NCBI GenBank assembly: GCA_025996865.1
Contig: BNTV01000001.1
Location: 1 to 64,000, forward strand
DNA length: 64,000 nucleotides
Source of the DNA: Bacteroidia bacterium
GTDB lineage: Bacteria; Bacteroidota; Bacteroidia; Bacteroidales; Azobacteroidaceae
Direction: 5' to 3'
The notes below the pieces were generated by a model. That model was given only the letters and a program-made list of their open reading frames with translations. It made no database searches and had not been told where the DNA came from. Each line of letters opens with the position of its first letter. Position 1 is the first letter of the stretch. The position numbers and the translations under genes are program-made. Positions 17,991 through 26,134 of this stretch are shown here, piece after piece.

Positions 17991-20006
17991 TTACTCCTGC
18001 TTTGGGAGTAAATGACACAGTTCGGGGTCGGACTTGATTCGTTCCAGTTCTTCAACGACAATCTGCTTGGTTTCGGCTTTGATGCGGTCGTAATTCTCTT
18101 TTATCATTTCTTTCATTCTATCGACACCATTCTCATCTACAAAATTGGAAATAACCGGAATTTTCCTGTATGCTTTTGTTTCTGCGGCTACCCGTTCGTT
18201 ATCCACCACAATTTCACAATGGAAAATCTTTTGTTCTATCCGTTCGTCGAAATTGTCGGCAACGGCTCCGACAAACATCCCCTGCGTCAGGTTGGAAATT
18301 TTCGAGGGAGGTATCAATGAATCCATTTGAGTAGAAATAGAAGTCGATTTGTCCTGCCGGTTAATCGTCATGCTTTGCCGTTTCTGCAATACTTTCCCGA
18401 AGCGGTCGGAAAGGGTCTTAGCCGTATCGCCGACGACTTGACCGGAAAAGATATTGCCGACCGTGTTCATCACCACGGCGGCCTCCTTGTCGCCGTAATC
18501 CCTTTTCAGTTGCGAAAAGTCCTGAAAGCCAAGCAATACGGCAACCTTGTTGCTTCGAGCTGTGGCAATCAGGTTATCCAGCCCTTTGAAATAAATCGTC
18601 GGCAACTCGTCGATAATGACCGAACTTTTTAGCTGGCCTTTCTTGTTAATGAGCTTCACAATACGCGAATTATACAATCCCAATGCCGCCCCATAGATAT
18701 TTTGGCGGTCGGGATTGTTGCCGACCACAAGGATTTTCGGGTCTTCGGGGTTGTTGATGTCCAGCGTAAATTCGTCGCCCGACATTACCCAATATAATTG
18801 CGGGCTTATCATTCGGGAGAGTGGGATTTTGGCCGACGCTATCTGCCCCATCAACTGATCAGCAGCACCACCTAACCACGCATCCATAAACGGACTAAGG
18901 TAATTTTCCAAATCCGGGTAAGAGGTAAGTATCGGAAAAATATCTTCGTATCGTTTGTTCAAAAACTCAATCGCATGGGGAAAGGTGCAATACTTCCCGT
19001 CCTGATAGATGCGAAGATACCAAATAATTGCTGCAAAGAGGATTATCGGGGATTCCACGAAAAAGTCGCCCTGCTTTTGCACCCACGTTTTGTTCAAATT
19101 TAACATTATTGTATAGGCAGATTCGTATGCGTCCGATATATCGTCCATGAAAGAGGGATTAATCGGATTGCAGCGGTGAGAGCGCGAAGGGTCGTCGAAG
19201 TTTATCACATAAAAGGTTGGGACTTTGGCGTAGCCCTCGCGGTTGTTCAACAAGTGATTGTAGGCGATGGTCGAAAGGTCGGGAAACTTGAAATCGTAAA
19301 TGTAACCGGTAAATCCCTTTTCGATTTGCTGTTTGATGAACTGGTTTACCACGGCGTAACTCTTTCCCGAACCCGGCGTACCCAGCACAATCGCTGCCCG
19401 AAAGGGATTTACAATGTTTATCCAGCCTTTCCACGTCTTCTTTTTGTACCAAAAGCGGGTAGGCAGGTTTACCGAATACTCGTTCACCATTAACCTGGTT
19501 TCCTGCATGAAACTCTCGTTCTCCGTGTTAAACACGTCGTCCATCAGGTTGTTTTTCAACAAGCGCGACATCCATATCCCCGCCATGAGTAGAAGGATAT
19601 AGCCAACGGTCATTGTAAAAATATACAGCTCTGCGTTGGCTACCACCAGTAGCGGCGAAGCCAGTAGCCACCAATTCAAGAAAAAGAAAATAAACCCTAC
19701 GCCCAAGCAGACGTAGATTTTATTCCAGGTTATTTTCTCGTCTTTCACGCCCTTAGTTCCCAAACAGGACAGGGCAAGGAACACAACGGCAAAAATTTTT
19801 GTCCACAGGATGGAGGTAAACAATCCGGCGGTGCGGTTGAAATTCAACAGGATTTTATCGACTACTCCGATGTCGATTCCCCATTCCTTAATTGCTCCGT
19901 AGCAAAACCAGTATATGTTTATCACTACGAATAAAATACTTAGCGCCCGCATAAAGTCCATGACTTTTGCCAGCCCTCTCAAATCATCTTCTTGTTGCAT
20001 AATCAA
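17991..20006 (-). CDS. mobC: Type IV coupling protein MobC (VirD4/TraG-like ATPase)
   Basis: 671 residues. Several membrane segments in the first 170 residues (for example YVCLGVGFIFFFLNWWLLAS) anchor it at the inner membrane. The cytoplasmic part has Walker A GTPGSGKSYAVVNQFI near residue 218 and a Walker B-type SSVIIDELPTIYFKGLDNLI, then the coupling-protein motif LLGFQDFSQLKRDYG. It links the relaxase-DNA complex to the Tra channel. In related elements mobC lies next to mobB and mobA; here a 6.3-kb island separates them. A TGGCAGCTTGTGGCG repeat lies 83 bp upstream of its start. Confidence 0.9.
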   Translation of the reverse strand: MIMQQEDDLRGLAKVMDFMRALSILFVVINIYWFCYGAIKEWGIDIGVVDKILLNFNRTAGLFTSILWTKIFAVVFLALSCLGTKGVKDEKITWNKIYVCLGVGFIFFFLNWWLLASPLLVVANAELYIFTMTVGYILLLMAGIWMSRLLKNNLMDDVFNTENESFMQETRLMVNEYSVNLPTRFWYKKKTWKGWINIVNPFRAAIVLGTPGSGKSYAVVNQFIKQQIEKGFTGYIYDFKFPDLSTIAYNHLLNNREGYAKVPTFYVINFDDPSRSHRCNPINPSFMDDISDAYESAYTIMLNLNKTWVQKQGDFFVESPIILFAAIIWYLRIYQDGKYCTFPHAIEFLNKRYEDIFPILTSYPDLENYLSPFMDAWLGGAADQLMGQIASAKIPLSRMISPQLYWVMSGDEFTLDINNPEDPKILVVGNNPDRQNIYGAALGLYNSRIVKLINKKGQLKSSVIIDELPTIYFKGLDNLIATARSNKVAVLLGFQDFSQLKRDYGDKEAAVVMNTVGNIFSGQVVGDTAKTLSDRFGKVLQKRQSMTINRQDKSTSISTQMDSLIPPSKISNLTQGMFVGAVADNFDERIEQKIFHCEIVVDNERVAAETKAYRKIPVISNFVDENGVDRMKEMIKENYDRIKAETKQIVVEELERIKSDPELCHLLPKQE

Positions 20007-20088
20007 TTTGTTTTTTTATTGTTTGACAATGGATTGAAAATGCGAAAGTAGGAAGATGAAAACGCCCCGAAGCTATGTTTCCGGGGCG

Positions 20089-20103
20089 TGGCAGCTTGTG
20101 GCG
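20089..20103 (+). promoter_or_regulatory. TGGCAGCTTGTGGCG repeat, copy 2
   Basis: In the divergent gap between mobC and the methyltransferase gene. It is followed at once by TTGATA and a near-copy, TGGCAGTTTGTGGCA, giving a tandem pair. Confidence 0.5.
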
Positions 20104-20160
20104 TTGATATGGCAGTTTGTGGCATCTAAAGTAATAATTATGTAAATTTGCTTATGATGC

Positions 20161-20191
20161 TTTAGCTTTTCAAAGAAAATATCTACCTTTG
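20161..20191 (+). promoter_or_regulatory. Putative promoter of the methyltransferase/caspase-like island
   Basis: TACCTTTG at 20184-20191 matches the -7 TAnnTTTG box. A weak -33 candidate (TTTA, 20161-20164) lies 19 bp upstream. The start codon at 20218 is 26 bp downstream. Confidence 0.5.
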
Positions 20192-20217
20192 CAAACTAGA
20201 AATGTTGTATATTTAGT

Positions 20218-21291
20218 ATGGCAAAAACAAAGGATTTTGCAGTTGTAGATTTGTTCTGTGGGATTGGCGGGCTAACGCACGGCTTTCTCTCGGAGAGTTT
20301 TACTGTTTCGGCAGGTGTGGATTTCGATAATACTTGCTGCTATGCTTATAGGACAAACAATAAAGCCAAATTTCTTTATAAAGATGTGACAAAACTGACG
20401 GCAAAAGAATTAAATGGCTTATTTCCAAAAAATAAAAGAAAAATCCTTGTAGGTTGCGCTCCTTGTCAGCCATTTTCAATCTTTAACTACAAAAATAATA
20501 ATAACGCTGAAAGGCAGGCGGAAGACAGTAAATGGACGCTTCTATATTCTTTTGCTGATTTAATTGAAAAAATTCAACCGGAAATAGTTTCGATGGAAAA
20601 TGTTCCTCAATTGCGTACGTTCAATGGAGGAATGGTCTTTAATGATTTTGTTGAACGATTAGAGAAAAATGGCTATAAAGTTTCATTTGATATATACAAT
20701 GCACAGGACTACGGAGTTCCACAACGCCGAAAACGTTTGATATTGTTGGCATCTAAGCATTCAAAATTTGAGTTAATTTCTCCAACCCATAAGAAAGGCA
20801 ATTACGTAACAGTAGATCAAGCCATAGGCCATTTACCGGAAATAAAGGACGGAGAACATTGTGGTGAAGATTTTTTACATTATGCCCGGAAACTTACAGA
20901 CATTTCCAAAAAAAGAATCCAAGCCACACCTGAAGGTGGCGGTTGGCAAGATTGGGATGAAAGTTTGCTTTTGGAGTGCCATAAAAAAAAAGGCGGACAG
21001 ATGTATAGAAGCGTGTATGGTAGGATGGCAAGGAATGATGTAGCACCAACAATGACCACCTATTGTATAGGATTAAATAATGGTAGGTTTGGGCATCCGA
21101 AACAAGATAGAGCTATCTCGCTACGAGAAGCGGCGATATTACAATCCTTCCCTGCCGATTATGATTTAATAGAAGATGAAACAAATTTCAATGCTCAAAT
21201 CCTCGCCCGTCAAATAGGTAACGCTGTTCCCGTTGGTTTAGGACAAGCTATTGCTAAAAGTATAAAGAAACATATAAGGACAATTAACTGA
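20218..21291 (+). CDS. DNA (cytosine-5) methyltransferase
   Basis: 357 residues with the C5-methylase motifs in order: motif I DLFCGIGGLTHGF (11-23), motif IV GCAPCQPFS with catalytic Cys83, motif VI MENVPQL, motif VIII QRRKRLILLASK, a short target-recognition region (about 180-290), motif IX REAAILQSFP and motif X RQIGNAVPVGLG. It transfers a methyl group from S-adenosylmethionine to cytosine in a specific site that cannot be read from sequence. It is the first gene of an AT-rich operon; its stop overlaps the next start (TGATG). With a Vsr gene at the other end of the cluster, it marks self DNA or supplies the signal the system monitors. Confidence 0.95.
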   Translation: MAKTKDFAVVDLFCGIGGLTHGFLSESFTVSAGVDFDNTCCYAYRTNNKAKFLYKDVTKLTAKELNGLFPKNKRKILVGCAPCQPFSIFNYKNNNNAERQAEDSKWTLLYSFADLIEKIQPEIVSMENVPQLRTFNGGMVFNDFVERLEKNGYKVSFDIYNAQDYGVPQRRKRLILLASKHSKFELISPTHKKGNYVTVDQAIGHLPEIKDGEHCGEDFLHYARKLTDISKKRIQATPEGGGWQDWDESLLLECHKKKGGQMYRSVYGRMARNDVAPTMTTYCIGLNNGRFGHPKQDRAISLREAAILQSFPADYDLIEDETNFNAQILARQIGNAVPVGLGQAIAKSIKKHIRTIN

Positions 21292-23504
21292 TGGATAATC
21301 CCCAAAATAATACATTAAAATGGCGGTTTGATGTCAGTACGTTCAGACTAATTGGACGGGAATTGATAACCGACCGTATTACGGCTTTATTCGAGTTGGT
21401 CAAGAATTGTTATGATGCAAATTCAACTCGTGTTGATGTTATTTTTGAAAATGTATCATCTATCAACCCCGACAGTAAAATCACTATTAAAGATAATGGT
21501 TATGGAATGAGGTTTGAGGATATTCGTGATAAATGGATGGTTATAGGAACGTCAAGTAAACGAAAAGAACCATATTCGCCTGAGCCATTCAAACGTAGAT
21601 GTGTAGGTGAAAAAGGAATTGGCCGTTTTGCAGTTGATAAACTTGGCAATAAAGTAAATATTTTAACAAAAAAAGCAGGAGAAAACCAAAAACTGAATGT
21701 AGAGATAGACTGGAATAAATATGAAACATCTTTCCAACAATTAGGTGAAGAACAAGAGGAAAATAAAGCTATTATCAGCGGAGATGTAGCCTTAAAAAGT
21801 AATATGCAAGAGTCTTCTATTATGCAAAGGAAAGATGTCCAAGAAGAAATCATTCTTTTTACGGATATAGAAAATAAATATCAATATGAAAATGCAGAAA
21901 CAAATATGCAAGGTACGACTTTGGTAATCTCGGGTATTCGAGAAATTTGGACTGACAAAGATATTGACAGATTATATAAAGAATTGACCAAGCTTGTATC
22001 ACCATTTTATCCTCTGAACCCGCCTTTTGATATATACATATCATCTAATGAATATTCTGCATATAACGAAGAAACTATAGTAAAAGCTGATTCCATACAA
22101 TTTGCTTCTCATTCTGCAAATATTGAATTTAATAAGGAAAAGCAAATTCAAGAAGAGCTATATTTCGACAAGGACGAAGGGGTAATAAAAACAAGAGAAA
22201 TACCAATACAACCTTTCGGGGCGATTTCTATGAGGTTATATTACTTCAATGAATCTGCTAAAAAGCAATACCACACTAAATATAAAAATGACGAAACCCG
22301 TATTGATGGGGTTAAAATTTATCGAGATGGTTTAATTTCAACCCCTTTTGCTGAATTTGAAGCGCATCCCGACAAAAAAAGAGACATATTGGGAATTGAT
22401 AAGCGCCTGTGGAGAGATATTTTTAATCGTCTAAGCACAAGGGATATTATTGGAATTGTTGACATTACTAAAGAAAGTAATTCTAAAATTATTGATGCAA
22501 CAAATAGACAGGATTTTGTTGACAATGAAGAATACAGGAAGCTAAAGCAGTTTATTATTAGCCAAATAGATGTGTTTTCCGAGTTACGCATCTATGAGAG
22601 AGAAAAGAAAAAGACCAATGTTGCAGACGAATTAAAAAAGGCGAGTGAAGATGTTCAAGATTTTGTGAAAACTATTGAGGTTATTGAAACAAATTATCCA
22701 TCACTAAAACAAGAACTATCACCATTAAAAAGACAAGCGAAGCAGGTTGATTCAGCGGTTAAAAAGGGGCTTTCAGAGCAAAAAAAGGCTGAAAAAGAAT
22801 TTCTGCGTAAAGAGAATATCTATTTAAGTTTAATGTCGTTGCAAGATTATGCAGCGAATATGTCTCATGCCGTAAGAACATCATTAGGAAAAATAAAAGA
22901 TAAAGCGGAGTTTTTTAAATTACATTATCCGAGTAGCAAACTTGAAGAATTTTTCAAATTGTACGCTATCGAGATATATGAAGAAATGAATGTCCTTAAC
23001 AAAGTCATTAATTACATGCTAAGTTATGCGGGTTCAAATATTCCATTTGATGATTTTGATGTAAAGAAACTTATTGAAAATTTATTTGCTGAATACCAAT
23101 TCCGTTTTAAAAATGAGAATATTACACCGAAAATAGAGATACGGGATAATTTTATCATTAATGCCAATAGACAATTTTTTGCAGATATATTTCAAAATCT
23201 TATTGATAATTCTATCAAAGCGTTAAAAGAAAAGGGAAACAAAATAATAAAATGTTCCGGATACATAGAAAATGATAGTTTTATATTATTCTTTTCAGAT
23301 AATGGAATAGGCATTAAAGAGGAGGACAGAAAAAAGGTTTTTGAATTATATCATACTACGACTGCGGAAGATGGTGGCGCAGGACTTGGACTATTTATTG
23401 TGAAGACAAGGATAGAAGCGTTAAAAGGAAGTGTAGAAGTAGTTGATAATGAACTGCTACCCACGGGAGCGACTATTAAGATTACGTTACCATTTAAAAA
23501 ATAA
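21291..23504 (+). CDS. Double-GHKL protein: MORC/MutL-like ATPase fused to histidine-kinase core
   Basis: 737 residues. The N-terminal module (about 15-260) is a GHKL ATPase of the MutL/Hsp90/MORC kind: N-box ALFELVKNCYDA with Asn39, G1 ITIKDNGYGM, GTSSKR, and G2 lid GEKGIGRFAVDKLG. A beta-rich transducer region follows to about 400, then a coiled coil (about 440-510). Next is a DHp-like helix with NMSHAVRTSLGKI, putting a phosphoacceptor-type His at 526. The C-terminal catalytic domain has N-box LIDNSIKAL (Asn640), G1 FSDNGIGI (Asp670) and G2 GGAGLGLFIVKTR. So it has two ATP sites of different GHKL classes in one chain and no membrane segment. It could sense DNA or methylation with the first module and signal by phosphotransfer to the next gene's receiver. 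Kinase activity is inferred, not shown. Confidence 0.8.
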   Translation: MDNPQNNTLKWRFDVSTFRLIGRELITDRITALFELVKNCYDANSTRVDVIFENVSSINPDSKITIKDNGYGMRFEDIRDKWMVIGTSSKRKEPYSPEPFKRRCVGEKGIGRFAVDKLGNKVNILTKKAGENQKLNVEIDWNKYETSFQQLGEEQEENKAIISGDVALKSNMQESSIMQRKDVQEEIILFTDIENKYQYENAETNMQGTTLVISGIREIWTDKDIDRLYKELTKLVSPFYPLNPPFDIYISSNEYSAYNEETIVKADSIQFASHSANIEFNKEKQIQEELYFDKDEGVIKTREIPIQPFGAISMRLYYFNESAKKQYHTKYKNDETRIDGVKIYRDGLISTPFAEFEAHPDKKRDILGIDKRLWRDIFNRLSTRDIIGIVDITKESNSKIIDATNRQDFVDNEEYRKLKQFIISQIDVFSELRIYEREKKKTNVADELKKASEDVQDFVKTIEVIETNYPSLKQELSPLKRQAKQVDSAVKKGLSEQKKAEKEFLRKENIYLSLMSLQDYAANMSHAVRTSLGKIKDKAEFFKLHYPSSKLEEFFKLYAIEIYEEMNVLNKVINYMLSYAGSNIPFDDFDVKKLIENLFAEYQFRFKNENITPKIEIRDNFIINANRQFFADIFQNLIDNSIKALKEKGNKIIKCSGYIENDSFILFFSDNGIGIKEEDRKKVFELYHTTTAEDGGAGLGLFIVKTRIEALKGSVEVVDNELLPTGATIKITLPFKK

Positions 23505-23508
23505 TTTT

Positions 23509-24135
23509 ATGGCGGATTCTAAATTGAATATAATTGTCATAGACGACAATGTAAAGAAGACAGACCCTTTATTGGTGCAATTACAATTGAATTTTAAGGA
23601 TGCAAATGTCATTTTAAAGGAAAAAGCCAAAGATGGGTTGGAGTATATTATTGATAACTTAAACAGTAAAATGATAGTTTTGTTAGACTATGATTTAGGG
23701 GTGGGTGAACCAACTGGGACTGAAATATTCTTGAAAATTCGAGAAAAGACAGCATTATTATATGTAATCATTATTACGGCAAAACTAATAGATGATATTC
23801 CAAACAAAGAATTAGTCACATATATTAATAGAGATGCGTTAGCGGTCATCGATAAAACCACATCCCTTGAAGATAAAATCACGTTGGTAAAAAATGCAAT
23901 TCATACCCTTGATGTAAGAGTTGATTGTGTATTGGAACAGTGGATTTCAAACCATTCGGAAGATGAACAGAACGATCCGTATTTGACAACGACAACAGGT
24001 GAAACCTATACATTAAAAGACATATTAATGGAAATACGTCAACAGTCAGCTTTCGGGCACAAAATGGAACGTAATATAATGATGTTAGCGGTTGATTTAT
24101 TAACTCGTGGAAAAAAGCAAGTAAGTAATGATTAA
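23509..24135 (+). CDS. Response-regulator receiver protein with novel C-terminal extension
   Basis: 208 residues. I choose the ATG at 23509, four bases after the ATPase stop, because it places the receiver at the N-terminus. All receiver catalytic positions are present: acidic pair Asp12/Asp13 (IIVIDDN), phosphoacceptor Asp60 (VLLDYDLG), Thr90 (IIITAK) and Lys116 (VIDKTT). The output region (about 140-208, ending ERNIMMLAVDLLTRGKK) is not a DNA-binding domain I recognise; it is a short helical extension that may bind the caspase-like protein. It ends 8 bp inside the next gene, so the two are translationally coupled. It is the likely phosphorylation partner of the upstream double-GHKL protein. 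Confidence 0.8.
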   Translation: MADSKLNIIVIDDNVKKTDPLLVQLQLNFKDANVILKEKAKDGLEYIIDNLNSKMIVLLDYDLGVGEPTGTEIFLKIREKTALLYVIIITAKLIDDIPNKELVTYINRDALAVIDKTTSLEDKITLVKNAIHTLDVRVDCVLEQWISNHSEDEQNDPYLTTTTGETYTLKDILMEIRQQSAFGHKMERNIMMLAVDLLTRGKKQVSND

Positions 24136-24775
24136 TATCGTTATAGCGTTTGACAATCAAAATGTGGAATTGGGTTCATATTTTGATGATTGCAAGAAAG
24201 ATATAGTTGAATTTTTTAATGAACAGAATGGGCTAGTACAATCATGTTGCGAAATTCCCAGTCCTCAATGTAATGTGGCTTACATTGATGTTAGGATTCC
24301 ACAGTTAAATTCTAATCCTTTTATTTTCATCGCTTATACGCATGGAATCGAGGATGGGTTGAGATGTAGTGGAGATTCATTTGTTTCAACTGCTAATTCT
24401 CATCATTTTACTAATTCCTTGTTTTATTCCACGGCATGTCTTGCTGGAAGAAAGTTAGCACCCGATTTGATAAATAAAGGTTGTAAAGCCTTTATCGGAT
24501 ATATGGAAGAATCAGAAGTTTTTAAGAATGCCATATACAAACAAACATTTATTGAATGTGATAATTATGCTCTTAAAATGTTACTAATAGTGCCGGAAGC
24601 GACCGTTGAAACGTCATTTGTTGCAATGAAAAATCACTTTACAAATAAAATAGACCGTCTGCAGGAAATGGGCGAAAGTCCTCTTTTTACAGCATCTTTA
24701 GTTGCAAACAGAGAGGCGCTTATATGCTTAGGCGATAAAAACCTAAAAAAAGAAGACCTCTTTGTTCCTCAATAA
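24128..24775 (+). CDS. Putative caspase/CHAT-like cysteine peptidase
   Basis: 215 residues. A strand-ending histidine (FIFIAYTHGIEDG, His72) and a strand-ending cysteine 32 residues later (LFYSTACLAGRKLA, Cys104), followed by LINKGCKAFIGYMEE, reproduce the His-Gly / xxAC order of the caspase-hemoglobinase fold and CHAT peptidases. The N-terminal FDNQNVELGSYFDDCKKDI resembles the first strand-helix unit. The catalytic domain is compact and lacks a large prodomain. In this operon it is the probable effector: activation by the receiver could lead to cleavage of host or phage proteins. Assignment rests on motif spacing only; a non-peptidase flavodoxin-like fold is possible. Confidence 0.5.
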   Translation: MINIVIAFDNQNVELGSYFDDCKKDIVEFFNEQNGLVQSCCEIPSPQCNVAYIDVRIPQLNSNPFIFIAYTHGIEDGLRCSGDSFVSTANSHHFTNSLFYSTACLAGRKLAPDLINKGCKAFIGYMEESEVFKNAIYKQTFIECDNYALKMLLIVPEATVETSFVAMKNHFTNKIDRLQEMGESPLFTASLVANREALICLGDKNLKKEDLFVPQ

Positions 24776-24778
24776 ATA

Positions 24779-24817
24779 ATGGATGTTTTTTCTAAATCGA
24801 AGCGTTCCGACATAATG
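24779..24817 (+). pseudogene. vsr: vsr endonuclease gene, 5' fragment
   Basis: The 13 codons encode MDVFSKSKRSDIM, the canonical Vsr N-terminus. The gene starts 3 bp after the caspase-like gene, then is cut by IS110 at 24818. Joining it to 26135-26509 gives an uninterrupted 137-codon Vsr frame. Confidence 0.85.
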
Positions 24818-24855
24818 CTTTCTATGTTAATTTCCAAACAAATTGACAGATATTT

Positions 24856-25881
24856 TTATATTGTTTTTACTGCATTCTCATTTTTATAGTCAGTTTGGTA
24901 GAACTGTTTGTTCTTAACTACTGCGAATATTGTATGTATTAGCTTGTTACGCACATTGTTAATGACAAGTCTTTCGTCTTTACCCTGTTTGAGCTTGCGA
25001 TGGTAATAGATTCTAAGCTTCACATCATGCTTTACAGCGCATCTGGCAGCCTGTGTAAGTAATGTCTTTATTTGTCTGTTGGCCAGGCTGGAGGTTCTTT
25101 TGGGCTTGTTCAAACTGGTTCCTGAACTCTTTCCAAAGGGAACTACTCCTGCATAACAAGCCAACTGTCTTGGATTGTCAAAACGCGTAAAATTGGCTGT
25201 ATGTATCATAATAGCTACTGTATTGATGAGTGCTATCCCTTTGATGGAGATGACCAGCTGGTAGTTTTCTTTTAATTCCGAGGAAGCTTCTATGATCTCC
25301 ATCATCTTTTTCTCAACCTCCTTTATTTCCTTATTCAAGCGTTCGACATCCCTTTGTGACTGCTCATAAATGTATCTTGCCATCGGGTTTCTTGTCAGGA
25401 CAGATCTCATTTCCACAGCAGAGACCAGAAGGGCTTTCTTATTTCGAACGAGCCTTTCCCTGAAGGCCAACAGCAGGGAAAGCGAAGACAGATCCTTGTC
25501 CGCAGGCAGGGTCGCTATGGCCTTATCCTCAAAACGATAGGCGTACAAAGCGATCTCGCGGGAATCGACTTTATCATTCTTCTCCCTTTTTATGCCGCTT
25601 GAGAGTTTTATCTGCAAAGGGTTTTCCAGCCAGATAAACAGTCCCTTACCAACCAGGAACTCCGTCAACCCCAGGCTGTATAAGCCTGTATGTTCACCAC
25701 AAAACAGCCACTCGGCAGTTTTAATCCCGGTACTGCTTTTGACCCAGGCAACCAATTCTTTATATCCATCTTTGCGATTATCAAACCGGTGGTAGGATAT
25801 TACATCAAGCTTATCCCTTTCAAACAGGGAAACATCAAATGTTTTCTTCGAGAAATCAATTCCAATAAATAAATTTTTCAT
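24856..25881 (-). CDS. IS110-family transposase (DEDD recombinase)
   Basis: 341 residues. The N-terminal RuvC-like DEDD domain starts with FIGIDFSKKTFDVSLF (first Asp) and continues with FCGEHTG (Glu) and KNDKVDSREIALYAYRF (Asp/Asp). A coiled-coil segment covers about 180-215 (QRDVERLNKEIKEVEKKMME). The C-terminal Tnp domain has SIKGIALINTVAIM and ACYAGVVPFGKSSGTS with the catalytic-type serine. It is an RNA-guided recombinase in this family: a bridge RNA made from the element end chooses target and donor. All domains appear intact, so the element may be active. It lies antisense to vsr. Confidence 0.92.
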   Translation of the reverse strand: MKNLFIGIDFSKKTFDVSLFERDKLDVISYHRFDNRKDGYKELVAWVKSSTGIKTAEWLFCGEHTGLYSLGLTEFLVGKGLFIWLENPLQIKLSSGIKREKNDKVDSREIALYAYRFEDKAIATLPADKDLSSLSLLLAFRERLVRNKKALLVSAVEMRSVLTRNPMARYIYEQSQRDVERLNKEIKEVEKKMMEIIEASSELKENYQLVISIKGIALINTVAIMIHTANFTRFDNPRQLACYAGVVPFGKSSGTSLNKPKRTSSLANRQIKTLLTQAARCAVKHDVKLRIYYHRKLKQGKDERLVINNVRNKLIHTIFAVVKNKQFYQTDYKNENAVKTI

Positions 25882-26134
25882 AACTTCGTTTTTTTTAGTT
25901 TGGAATTAACAGAAAAGCTGAGGACTACTAAGACCCTTAACAGGCTTTCATGCCTAACTTTCTATTTGGTATCTTCAGCTTGACCGGCAAAGGTCCCTGG
26001 CATTATAAAAGGTTAATCCTTAGTCAAAAATATGGTTCACCTTTGTTGGTCTGTTAATTCCTTTCTTTTATACAACAAAAGTAAAGAATCAACATTGCTT
26101 TTTATCTCAAAAATATCAAACTGCAAACTAAGGG
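25882..26134 (-). ncRNA. Bridge RNA region of the IS110 element, guides readable
   Basis: In transposase orientation the non-coding end carries TTTTGAC (26029-26023), identical to the target's left half, and 16 nt later ATAATG (26006-26001), complementary to the right half CATTAT of the same strand. Further on, ATAGAAAG (25965-25958) is identical to the element's far end, and TAAGGG (25939-25934) is complementary to the near end CCCTTA. The order left-target, right-target, left-donor, right-donor guide is that of IS110 bridge RNAs. Transcript ends are unknown. The stems around each loop were not modelled. Confidence 0.75.

Larger units (their letters stand above)
24818..26134 (-). mobile_element. 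IS110-family insertion sequence (1,317 bp)
   Basis: The ends are defined by reconstructing vsr: GACATAATG on the left joins TCAAAAGTTTC on the right in frame. There are no long terminal inverted repeats and no clear target duplication (at most one shared base), as usual for IS110. The transposase runs leftward. 253 bp of non-coding DNA lie upstream of it and 37 bp downstream, the IS110-group layout with the bridge RNA at the 5' end. Confidence 0.85.

Noticed and set aside
24818..26134. IS110 element as an integral part of the defence operon
   Set aside because: Its orientation is opposite and it splits vsr; removing it restores a continuous gene, so it is a later insertion.
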